Positions 39,669-47,728 of a stretch of DNA of 64,000 nucleotides are shown here, piece by piece; position 1 is the stretch's first letter, and each line of letters starts with the position of its first letter. A program made the position numbers and the translations under genes. The stretch is from Methanofollis liminatans DSM 4140 (GTDB lineage Archaea; Halobacteriota; Methanomicrobia; Methanomicrobiales; Methanofollaceae), in contig NZ_CM001555.1 of assembly GCF_000275865.1 (NCBI RefSeq), positions 124,001-188,000 of the forward strand, given 5' to 3'. Below the pieces are notes generated by a model. The model had not been told where the DNA came from, made no database searches, and saw nothing but the letters and a program-made list of their open reading frames with translations.

Positions 39669-42418
39669 TCGGGGCTGCCCTCGCCGCCCTGTTCCGGGAG
39701 GGGGACGTGGTGGAGGTGCGGGCGCTCGCCGACCGCTTCACGCACTCGGGCTACTTCGACGATCTTTCACGGCTCGCCGCGGCGGCGGCCGCCCTGGACG
39801 CCGACCCGGAGGTGCGGGGGATCTACGTCACCTTAAACGAGGTGAAGCCCGCCCTCCTCGCCCGGCGGGCAAACCGGGTGAAGATGCGGCTGACCAGGAG
39901 CGATCCCACCACCGCCGACGCCGACATCGTGCGCCGGCGCTGGCTTCCCATCGACCTCGACCCGGTCAGGCCGAGCGGGGTCTCGTCCACGGAGGAGGAG
40001 CACGCGGCGGCATTGCGCAAAGCGGACGAGATCGCCCTCTGGCTTTCTGAGCGGGGGTTTCCCGCCCCGATCCGGGCCGACTCAGGGAACGGGGCGCACC
40101 TGCTCTACCGGGTGGACCTCGAAAACGACGACGGGGGGCTGGTCAGGGGGGTGCTCGCCACCCTCGACGCGTTGTTCTCCGATGAGCACGTCACCGTGGA
40201 CACCGCCAACTTCAACCCCGCCCGGATCTGGAAACTCTACGGGACGTGCTCACGGAAGGGCGACCACACCCCCGAACGCCCGCACCGGCGGGCGCGGCTC
40301 CTTTCGGTGCCCGGGGAGGTGGAGACGGTGCCGGTCGACCTCCTCGGGCAGATCGCCGCCCTCCTCCCGAAAGACGCCCCGGCCCCGCCCTCGAAAGGGA
40401 TCGACCTTGCGGCCTGGCTCTCCGAGCACGGGATCCCGGTCCGGAGCAGAAAACCCTGGCAGGGCGGCACCCTCTTTGTCCTGGACGACTGCCCGTTCTC
40501 CACGGCGCACCGCGACGGCGCCTTCGCGATCCAGTTCCCCTCGGGAGCGGTCTATGCCGGGTGCCACCACGCCAGCTGCGGCGGCGGGGTGCAGCGCTGG
40601 CCCGAGATGCGGGCGCGGCACGAGAAGAAGAAGGAGGAGGTGCCGCCCCCTCCTCCTCCTCCCCCTTCGCCCGACCCTGCCGCCAGGGAGCGGGCGATGG
40701 AGATCCTCGCCCGCGGCGACCCCCTCGCCTTCCTCCTGGACACCTTCAACCGGGAGCACGTGGGCGACCGCACCGTCGCCGAGTGCCTGGCGATCTCGGT
40801 CGCCTCGCAGTCGGTGGAGAACACGAACGGGCTGCACGTCGCCATCTCGGGCAACTCCGGGAAGGGGAAGAGTCACGCCTGCACGGCGATGCTCGCCCTC
40901 CTCCCGGAGACGGCCAGGCTCACGGGCACCGTCTCGAACAAGGCGCTCTACTACCACGACAGCCTGCAGCCCGGCACCGTCCTCCTCTTCGACGACGTCT
41001 CCCTCTCCGACGACCTGCAGGAGGTCCTCAAATCCGCCACCGCGAACTTCAGGGAGCCGATCGAGCACCGCACCGTCACCGCCGACCGGAAACTCCAGGT
41101 CTGCCGGATCCCCGAACGCTGCGTCTGGTGGCTCGCGAAGGTCGAGGACCCGGGCGACGACCAGGTGATGAACCGGATGCTCACGGTCTGGATCGACGAT
41201 TCGCGAGAGCAGGACGAGCGGGTGCTCGCCCACATGAAGGAGGCGGAGGCGGTCGGGCCGTCTTTGGGAGAGGACGAGGACGTGCTCACCGCCCGGGCGC
41301 TCTGGGAGGCGGTCAGGGAAGAGGTCCTGCCGGTCCGCATCCCGTTTGCGAGGGCCATCCACTTCTCGGCGGCGCAGAACCGCCGGAACCCCGGCATGCT
41401 CTTCGACCTGATCAAGTGTCGCGCCCGCCTTTTCTTCCTCCAGCGGGAGCGCGACGGTGAGGGCCGGGTGCTCGCGTCCCCGGAGGATTTCGCCGCGGCG
41501 GCCCGGCTCTACGGCAGCCTGAACGGGACGGCCGGCGGGCAGGAGACGAAGCTGACGAAGAACGAGGCGGCGGCCCTGGAGACGGTGGCGGCGATGGGGT
41601 GGGCGGAGTTCACGGTCAAAATGCTCCAGGAGGCGCTCGGGCTGTCGTACCACCAGACCCGCCGGATCCTCCACGGCTACATGAGCCGCGGGGAGACGTA
41701 CTCGGGCCTCCTGGAGAAGTGCCCGGCGGTGAGTTACGTGGACGCAACAGTCCTGGATGAGGGGGAAGGCTACGCGGTCCGCCGCCGGCAGCACATCTTC
41801 TCCTTCGACCCGGAGAGGTACCGGCGGTGGGCACGCGGTGCGGCGGTGTGGATCGATGGGGGCGGGGACCGGGACGACGGTCCCGGGGGCGGCGATCCTT
41901 GCAGCATTGCAGCAGGTTTTCAGCAGCATTGCAACACCGACCGCGAGGATCGAAAGGCCGGGAAACGCCTCCGTTCTGACAGTAACAGTACAGACAGAGA
42001 GACGCGTCTATCTCTCAGTACGAAAGTACAGCAGATCACGAACACACACACCCCTGTCGGTTCTGGTGCGGGTGTGGGTGGGTGTGGGTGCGATCCCCGG
42101 AATGCTGCAAACGATCCCGGTATATCTGATGCCCGTGCCGAAAATCTGGATCAGGCGCCAATTTCCCCTCCTGTGGGTGACGGCGCCTGCTGCAACGTGC
42201 TGAAAAGAGCTGGAAAGATCGGGCCTGTGCTGCAAGAGTCCCTGCCGGGCGTCCTGGACCACCGGGAGTTCGCCCGCGTCTCGACCGCTCTGGGGCGCTG
42301 CACGGGATGCGGGGAGGGGCGGGCGGTGTTTCGGTCGGCTGACGGGCGGGTGCGGTTGTGCGAGGGGTGTTATGGGCGATTGGTCCGGGCGTGGAATGCG
42401 GGGGAGGGGGTGGGGTGA
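39665..42418 (+). CDS. Plasmid/virus-type primase-helicase (AEP primase + ATPase)
   Basis: A 917-residue replication protein. Residues ~1-240 resemble an archaeo-eukaryotic primase domain, with the acidic pair in WLPIDLDPVRP (D97, D99) and SGNGAHLLYRVD. A zinc-binding segment follows (CPFSTAHRDG...GCHHASC, ~280-310), then a charged/proline linker. A P-loop ATPase domain has Walker A SGNSGKGKSHA (~396) and Walker B VLLFDDVSL (~440). Residues ~740-870 are low complexity and the C-terminus has a four-Cys zinc finger (CTGC...CEGC). Such proteins initiate replication of integrative plasmids and viruses. GTG start, coupled to the upstream small gene. Confidence 0.85.
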   Translation: MIGAALAALFREGDVVEVRALADRFTHSGYFDDLSRLAAAAAALDADPEVRGIYVTLNEVKPALLARRANRVKMRLTRSDPTTADADIVRRRWLPIDLDPVRPSGVSSTEEEHAAALRKADEIALWLSERGFPAPIRADSGNGAHLLYRVDLENDDGGLVRGVLATLDALFSDEHVTVDTANFNPARIWKLYGTCSRKGDHTPERPHRRARLLSVPGEVETVPVDLLGQIAALLPKDAPAPPSKGIDLAAWLSEHGIPVRSRKPWQGGTLFVLDDCPFSTAHRDGAFAIQFPSGAVYAGCHHASCGGGVQRWPEMRARHEKKKEEVPPPPPPPPSPDPAARERAMEILARGDPLAFLLDTFNREHVGDRTVAECLAISVASQSVENTNGLHVAISGNSGKGKSHACTAMLALLPETARLTGTVSNKALYYHDSLQPGTVLLFDDVSLSDDLQEVLKSATANFREPIEHRTVTADRKLQVCRIPERCVWWLAKVEDPGDDQVMNRMLTVWIDDSREQDERVLAHMKEAEAVGPSLGEDEDVLTARALWEAVREEVLPVRIPFARAIHFSAAQNRRNPGMLFDLIKCRARLFFLQRERDGEGRVLASPEDFAAAARLYGSLNGTAGGQETKLTKNEAAALETVAAMGWAEFTVKMLQEALGLSYHQTRRILHGYMSRGETYSGLLEKCPAVSYVDATVLDEGEGYAVRRRQHIFSFDPERYRRWARGAAVWIDGGGDRDDGPGGGDPCSIAAGFQQHCNTDREDRKAGKRLRSDSNSTDRETRLSLSTKVQQITNTHTPVGSGAGVGGCGCDPRNAANDPGISDARAENLDQAPISPPVGDGACCNVLKRAGKIGPVLQESLPGVLDHREFARVSTALGRCTGCGEGRAVFRSADGRVRLCEGCYGRLVRAWNAGEGVG
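41899..42235. repeat. Iteron-like TTGCAGCA repeats inside the primase-helicase gene
   Basis: The octamer TTGCAGCA occurs twice in direct orientation (41899, 41907) and three times inverted as TGCTGCAA (42103, 42188, 42228). The 11-mer GCAGCATTGCA is repeated at 41901 and 41923, exactly 22 bp apart, two helical turns. They fall in the low-complexity coding stretch. A GT-rich run (~42067-42091) lies between the direct and inverted copies. The layout recalls iterons at a plasmid origin inside its own rep gene. Confidence 0.55.
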
Positions 42419-42424
42419 TTTCTC

Positions 42425-45400
42425 TTACCCGATCACCATCTTATTCGCCCGGACAAACAACCCCGGCGGCATCGGGCGGTCGAGTTCCCAGAGGATGCTC
42501 ATGGGGCGACTGCCTTCATGGGAGAGATAGCGTGCTGCTCCAAGGAATATGTATGGCTCTGTTATTTGTCCGACCTTCTTGAACTCCCGGACAAATAACA
42601 GGACCTTGCTTCCTCTCTCTTCATGGTGGATGTAGCGCTCTCCTACCGGCGACGACGCAGATGTGGTGCTCTGCGATTGCCAGTGGAAGAGGGATTCGGA
42701 GACGGCGTAGTCCATGTACATCGTGGTGGGCGAGTAGTGTTCCTCGGTCTTGTTAAGCGTGATGAAGAAGGCATCGATGTTTTTGTCGCGGAGATAGAGC
42801 ACGCCCTCCCGACTCCCCTGTGAGGGTTTATTGTGCAGGGTGTAATGACCGAGAGCAGAGAAGATCTGGTCTCGGGTATAGGTGCAATGCACTTCCAGCG
42901 GAGCATCGAATCCCAGATCGATCGACTCCGGGATAAATTCGAGGTGTTTGAAGGTATAGTCCAGAAGATCGGAGATTTCGTCTTTGATCCATGGATTGTC
43001 AAGGATCCCTTCGAACAGAGAGCCACTATCCATTGCCGCGGTTGATACCGGCGCATCGAAGATGGAGTAGTAGAAGAGCGTGAGCATGTGGCGCTCGCCC
43101 TCGGAGAGATCGTCATACGAACGCCTGCGTGGATCGTCCAGAAGAGCCTGGATGAACTGGATCAATCGTGGCGAGTCGATCGTGCAGAGGCGGAGTGCGG
43201 CGGTCCGTGTGAACGGGGAGTCCGATCCGGTGTGCTGATAGACCCCGGCCCGGCAGGCCAACGCATAGAAGGTATCCTTCTGATAGACCTCTCTCGGCGT
43301 CAACGAGTGATACTCGATAAAATTTTTAAATGTCAGCGGTTTGCCGGTCCTCTCTTCAAACGTGCGAATATTGTCGATCAACGACGTCCGGGTGGTAATC
43401 GAGGAACGGATGTTCTCAAGGATCCGCTCTTGGGCGACCTTTTCGAGATGAATATGGCATCCCTTGGGGAGATCAAATGTGTTGTCTGCAACCTGCATAA
43501 GGAGCGGTCTATCGCTTGTCGAGAGCAATGCCGTTATTTTGTCGCCGAACCGATAGTTTGCATGATGCCGCCCTACAAAGTCGAGCACTGTGAGGCATTC
43601 TTTTCCCTCTGAAATCCTCAGACCCCGCCCGAGTTGCTGTAAAAATATCGTTAGGCTCTCTGTTGGACGGAGGAAGAGGATCGTGTTCACTTCAGGGATA
43701 TCGACCCCTTCATTGTAGAGATCAACAACAAAGATGAAGTGGATCTCCCTTGATATCAGGCGGTTCTGGATGGAGAAGCGCTCTTCGTGCGGACTGTTGG
43801 CATGGAGATATGCCGATGGGATGCCTGCTTTAGTGAAGGATTCTGCCATATACGCTGCATGATCGACAGAGACGCAGAACCCAAGACCGATGGTATCGTC
43901 GATGTCGGCGATGTATTCTTGTAAGGCCACCACGATCCGTTCAGCACGCTTTGTATTCCCGGTGTAGAGGGCATTGAGTTCGCTGGGATTATAGGCGCCA
44001 CACCGCCAGGATACGGCGTCGAGATCGACCACATCGGTCACGCCAAAATAATGAAACGGTGAGAGAAGTTTCCGGTTGATCGCCTCGGGCAACCGGATCT
44101 CTGCGGTGATGCTCCCGTTGAAATACTGGAGGATATCGAGTCCATCCATGCGTTCAGGGGTCGCTGTAAGTCCGACGAGGACTCTTGGTGTATAGTATGA
44201 TAGAAGGCGCTGATAGGACGGTGCCGCTGCATGATGGAACTCGTCGATGATGATCACGTCATAATAGTCTGGTCGTGTACGTTGGATCAGGTCTTTGCTG
44301 TTGAGACTCTGGATGGAGGTGAAGAGATATTCGATCTGGGCGGGTTGGTTTTTCCCGACCAGGAGGTCGCCGAAATTGGGGTCTTTCAAAACGCCTCTGA
44401 ATACGTTGATGCTCTGCTGGAGGATCTCCTCACGGTGGGCGACAAAGAGGAGGCGGGGGTAGTGTCCCTGTTCTGAAGCGAGATCTTTGTAGTCGAATGC
44501 AGATATGGCCGTTTTTCCGGTGCCGGTTGCTGCGACGATGAGGTTTTTGAAATTATTATGGTATTTTCGCTCTGCTTTTATCTGTTCGAGGATCTCCTTC
44601 TGGAAGTGGTAGGGATGGATATCAAATACGGGGATGATCCCTGGTTCTTTCTTCGTCTCTTTTGAGAGCGCTTGTATGAGGAGGTCTCTGCTCGCATCGG
44701 TGTAGGTGACAAACTCCGGGTCGTTCCAGTAGGTCTCAAATGTCGCATCGATCTTTTTTAAGATGTGGCCTGAGTCCTGCTGGGTTACCTTCACATTCCA
44801 TTCCAGACCGCTGGTGACCGCCGGGTTTGAGAGATTCGACGAACCGATATATGCGGTGGAGAACCCGTTTCTCCGGTGAAAGATGTAGGATTTTGCATGG
44901 AGCCGGGTCCGTTCGGTGTCGTATGATATTTTTACGGTGGTGTTTTGGAGGCGAGAGAGCACCTCAACTGCTTTTATCTCGGTTGCGCCGGTGTAGGATG
45001 TGGTGATGACCCGGAGGGTGCCGTGCCGTACAAACTCTTTGAGTTCGTCGAGGATCAGGCGGATGCCACTCCATTTGATGAACGAGATGAGGAGATCGAT
45101 CTGGTCGGCACTGTTGATCTCCTTTTTGAGTTCATATACGAGTCCTGGTTCTTGGGGCGATCCGGTGAAGAGACTGCTCTGAGAGATGGAGGTCTCTGGT
45201 CGGGGTAGGCTCTGTGGGTTCAGGGCGGTGGATTGGTCTGGGTCGAGGATGGCGAGTAAGAGTTCGGCGTCCTCGGTGATTTTACATTGATGGAGGCAAT
45301 TTTCATCGATCTCGTCGGCAAGGTGAGAGATGACGCCGTTGCAGATGGCGATTTGATCTGCCAATGACCGGTTTTTATCTTCTGCTGTCCTGAGGGCGTT

Positions 45401-45556
45401 TTCCGTTATTGTGCGAATATAGCGGGACAGAATGGCCTGCGGGTCATAGTGCCTTATGGTATCTCTGAAGGGTTTTTGATCTGGTCTGAGGGAGGAGAGT
45501 TTTGATTGGAGGTATTCGTTTATTACCTGTTCATAGATTCCTGGAAAAAGGTCCAT
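42425..45556 (-). CDS. PLD-nuclease / SF2 helicase protein (DUF3427 type)
   Basis: A 1043-residue protein. Residues ~140-300 form a phospholipase-D-type nuclease domain with HAKSYIF and the companion GSSNLSNP (one HKD half-site, so a dimer may form the active site). A DEAD/DEAH helicase core follows: Walker A AATGTGKTAISAF (~343), DEFHH (~437), TATPERMDG, and motif VI QLGRGLRISEGK. The C-terminal ~350 residues match the DUF3427 region. This architecture is frequent in defence islands and is thought to cut or remodel foreign DNA. It has lower GC than the preceding genes. It is divergent from the XRE gene. Confidence 0.85.
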   Translation of the reverse strand: MDLFPGIYEQVINEYLQSKLSSLRPDQKPFRDTIRHYDPQAILSRYIRTITENALRTAEDKNRSLADQIAICNGVISHLADEIDENCLHQCKITEDAELLLAILDPDQSTALNPQSLPRPETSISQSSLFTGSPQEPGLVYELKKEINSADQIDLLISFIKWSGIRLILDELKEFVRHGTLRVITTSYTGATEIKAVEVLSRLQNTTVKISYDTERTRLHAKSYIFHRRNGFSTAYIGSSNLSNPAVTSGLEWNVKVTQQDSGHILKKIDATFETYWNDPEFVTYTDASRDLLIQALSKETKKEPGIIPVFDIHPYHFQKEILEQIKAERKYHNNFKNLIVAATGTGKTAISAFDYKDLASEQGHYPRLLFVAHREEILQQSINVFRGVLKDPNFGDLLVGKNQPAQIEYLFTSIQSLNSKDLIQRTRPDYYDVIIIDEFHHAAAPSYQRLLSYYTPRVLVGLTATPERMDGLDILQYFNGSITAEIRLPEAINRKLLSPFHYFGVTDVVDLDAVSWRCGAYNPSELNALYTGNTKRAERIVVALQEYIADIDDTIGLGFCVSVDHAAYMAESFTKAGIPSAYLHANSPHEERFSIQNRLISREIHFIFVVDLYNEGVDIPEVNTILFLRPTESLTIFLQQLGRGLRISEGKECLTVLDFVGRHHANYRFGDKITALLSTSDRPLLMQVADNTFDLPKGCHIHLEKVAQERILENIRSSITTRTSLIDNIRTFEERTGKPLTFKNFIEYHSLTPREVYQKDTFYALACRAGVYQHTGSDSPFTRTAALRLCTIDSPRLIQFIQALLDDPRRRSYDDLSEGERHMLTLFYYSIFDAPVSTAAMDSGSLFEGILDNPWIKDEISDLLDYTFKHLEFIPESIDLGFDAPLEVHCTYTRDQIFSALGHYTLHNKPSQGSREGVLYLRDKNIDAFFITLNKTEEHYSPTTMYMDYAVSESLFHWQSQSTTSASSPVGERYIHHEERGSKVLLFVREFKKVGQITEPYIFLGAARYLSHEGSRPMSILWELDRPMPPGLFVRANKMVIG

Positions 45557-45751
45557 TGGTTTCTATTTTTGTTGATTGATATATTAAAGTGATTATTTGG
45601 TCTTTCTACGGCACCTCTCTTGAGATCATCACTGACTTTGGCTATGGGAGGATGAACCTCCCGAATCGCAATAATGACTCCCCTTTCCCCCGGAAGAAGC
45701 CCCCCCCTGAAACATCACAATCTTCAAATATCATGGTGTCCCCCGGAGTAT

Positions 45752-45789
45752 AGTTTACAAAATCCACAATTCTGTTCCATTTGTAAACT
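45752..45789. promoter_or_regulatory. Inverted-repeat operator upstream of the XRE-IrrE gene
   Basis: Perfect 10-bp arms AGTTTACAAA (45752-45761) and TTTGTAAACT (45780-45789) flank an 18-bp spacer, ending 17 bp before the start codon. The position and symmetry suit binding of the XRE-family protein encoded just downstream (autorepression). The rest of the 250-bp gap to the PLD-helicase holds A/T-rich promoter-like sequence. Confidence 0.6.
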
Positions 45790-45806
45790 GACGGGGAGAA
45801 AAGGAT

Positions 45807-46841
45807 GTGTGCAATGTGAGCATTGCCGGGCGAATCCGGGTGGCCAGGAGAAGTGCTGGAATGAGCCAGCGGGACCTTGGCGCTGCAATCGGTGTGAGTG
45901 CGACGGCGATCTCAAAGTATGAGAAAGGGGAGGTGATCCCGGGTTCTGAGATGCTCATCCGCCTGAGCCAGGCCCTGGGCGTGAACATCGATTTCTTCTT
46001 CAGGCAGGTTGTGGCTGATGTCTCAGAACCCCGTTATCGCTGCCGGAGATCGCTCACGAAAAAGGAGGAGCGTATCATCCATGGGAAGGTGACCGAATGG
46101 CTTGAACGCTACCTGGAGGTCGAGATGATCTCCGGGATCACGGCCACTCTGGACCTCCCGCCCCGCGAGGCGTGCCTGGTCTCAACCCTCGACGATGTGG
46201 AAGTGGTCGCCCGGATGGTTCGGGATGCATGGGACCTGGGCACAGATCCGATCGAGAACGTGATGGACGTGCTTGAGCAGCACGGCATCAGGGTCGGACT
46301 CTTTGACGCCCCTGATTCTTTTGACGCCCTGACGTTTTATCACGACGAACAAACGCCGGTGATTGCGATCAACACGTCCATGGCCGGGGACCGCCAGCGC
46401 TACAACTGTGCCCATGAACTGGGGCACCTGCTCCTCCAGGTCGATCCCTCTCTCGATGAGGAAGATGCGGCACACCGTTTTGCCGGGGCATTTCTTGTAC
46501 CCGATGAGATGGTGCACAAGGAGCTGGGAGAGCAGCGGTGCGCCATCGATCTGCGGGAACTCTCCCTGCTCAAACACAAGTACGGGATGAGCATGAAGGC
46601 CTGGATCCGCCGTGCCCAGGACCTCGGGGTGATCACCGGGGGGACGGCAAAGGGGTTGTATATCCGCCTGAACCGGGTGACGGTCGGGGATGAGGAGCCA
46701 GGGCGGCAGGTCAGACCTGAAGCGCCCACCTATATGCACCTTCTCATCCTGCGGGCGCTGAACGAGAAGAAGATCACTCTGTCCAGGGCCCGTGAACTCT
46801 TCGGCGGCGATCTGCCGGGGATCTCGATGGGGGCAGAGTAG
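45807..46841 (+). CDS. XRE-type HTH + IrrE/ImmA-like metallopeptidase
   Basis: A 344-residue two-domain regulator. The N-terminal helix-turn-helix (~10-65: MSQRDLGAAIGVSATAISKYEKGE) is of XRE type. From ~130 to 260 there is a COG2856/IrrE metallopeptidase domain with the zinc motif NCAHELGHLLLQ. Proteins of this class serve as antitoxins or as switches in mobile elements (ImmA cleaves repressors). It uses a GTG start, and the inverted-repeat operator lies just before it. The PIN-domain gene follows with no gap, forming a toxin-antitoxin-like pair. Confidence 0.87.
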   Translation: MCNVSIAGRIRVARRSAGMSQRDLGAAIGVSATAISKYEKGEVIPGSEMLIRLSQALGVNIDFFFRQVVADVSEPRYRCRRSLTKKEERIIHGKVTEWLERYLEVEMISGITATLDLPPREACLVSTLDDVEVVARMVRDAWDLGTDPIENVMDVLEQHGIRVGLFDAPDSFDALTFYHDEQTPVIAINTSMAGDRQRYNCAHELGHLLLQVDPSLDEEDAAHRFAGAFLVPDEMVHKELGEQRCAIDLRELSLLKHKYGMSMKAWIRRAQDLGVITGGTAKGLYIRLNRVTVGDEEPGRQVRPEAPTYMHLLILRALNEKKITLSRARELFGGDLPGISMGAE

Positions 46842-47348
46842 GTGGGACACGAGGCAGGACCTTCCCCGGTCTGTGTCATCGACACGAATGTGCTCTTTGA
46901 CGCCGTCGCCGGCGGGATCCTGCCCGATCTCTTCGGTCTTGCGTGTGTATTTTTGATCACCGACATTGCGGTCAGGGAGGTCAGGACGATTCCCCTTCCG
47001 GACCTGCTCGATCTGGGGCTTGAGGTCCGTGAACTCACCGGCGCTCAGGTCCTTGAGATGCTCGAACTCAGGGGGAAAAATGCCCCCCTTTCCATCGCAG
47101 ATCTCTCGGTGCTGGTGCTTGCACGGCAGACCGGGGCGGTGCTCCTCTCGGGAGACGGGCCGCTGCGAACGGTCGCCCGGCGTGAGGGGGTGGAGGTGCA
47201 CGGCATCCTCTGGGTGCTGGATCGCCTTGTTGCCGGCGGGGTGCTGCCGGGGCGGAGAGCGGCGGAGGTGATCGGGGTGATGCGGCAGAACGGAAGCCGG
47301 TTGCCCCGGGAGGAGTGCGAGCGGAGGATCCGGGCGTGGATGCGGTAG
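46842..47348 (+). CDS. PIN-domain protein, putative toxin
   Basis: A 168-residue PIN-like ribonuclease. The first acidic motif VIDTNVLFD is at ~residues 12-20, and further acidic residues occur in SIADLSVLVLARQTG and LLSGDGPLRTVA, as in DUF3368-type PIN proteins. It starts with GTG directly after the stop of the XRE-IrrE gene. The pair matches the antitoxin/toxin arrangement COG2856-PIN often found on archaeal mobile islands. RNA target unknown. Confidence 0.83.
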   Translation: MGHEAGPSPVCVIDTNVLFDAVAGGILPDLFGLACVFLITDIAVREVRTIPLPDLLDLGLEVRELTGAQVLEMLELRGKNAPLSIADLSVLVLARQTGAVLLSGDGPLRTVARREGVEVHGILWVLDRLVAGGVLPGRRAAEVIGVMRQNGSRLPREECERRIRAWMR

Positions 47349-47383
47349 TTATGGGATGTTATTGGATCCCGGTGTATCTGTTG

Positions 47384-47440
47384 TGGTCTAGCTGGTTATG
47401 ACGTCGCCTTGCTATGGCGAAGGTGTGTCCAGCTAGACCA
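47384..47440. other. tRNA-like hairpin, possible integration-site remnant
   Basis: A 12-bp perfect outer stem (TGGTCTAGCTGG at 47384, CCAGCTAGACCA at 47429) encloses an inner 5-bp stem TCGCC/GGCGA with a 7-nt loop. The first half reads like the D-arm and anticodon arm of an archaeal tRNA-Val, but the acceptor stem and T-arm are missing. It lies in the 380-bp gene-free gap between the PIN gene and the AT-rich helicase island; the remainder of the gap shows only A/T-rich promoter sequence near 47700. Confidence 0.5.
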
Positions 47441-47728
47441 TGTGGCGGGCGCGGCGGGAGGAGTGTATACGTTATGACAGTGTTTGGGTTTTACCGGGCG
47501 TGAGGTGGAAATTGGATTCTTCAGTACTCATTACAGTTGAGAGTAGAACCACAGTCCCGCGGCGTCTCCGATGCCGTCTGAGTACAAAGTTTTCCTCAGG
47601 AGTCGCCATTGCTGCTTGCCACACTGGTATTGCCAGTCCAGAATCAACCAGACAATATCTTTGAAGTAAAACAACAATTTACAGCGCTAAATCGAAAATT
47701 TTAATCTATAATAAATAAATCCGAATCT

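Noticed and set aside
42040-42091. CA/GT-rich simple sequence as a regulatory microsatellite
   Set aside because: Short and imperfect, inside the low-complexity part of the primase-helicase gene; only the flanking TTGCAGCA repeats look non-random.
42425-45556. Complete type I or type III restriction enzyme
   Set aside because: No specificity or methyltransferase subunit is adjacent, and the N-terminal nuclease is PLD-type, not PD-(D/E)XK.
45674-45922. 82-codon Cys-rich + frame ahead of the XRE gene
   Set aside because: It overlaps the operator and the start of the XRE-IrrE gene in another frame and has no ribosome-binding site; the Cys residues are scattered.
47384-47440. Functional tRNA gene
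   Set aside because: No acceptor stem or T-arm can be drawn; the 3' half is the complement of the 5' half.
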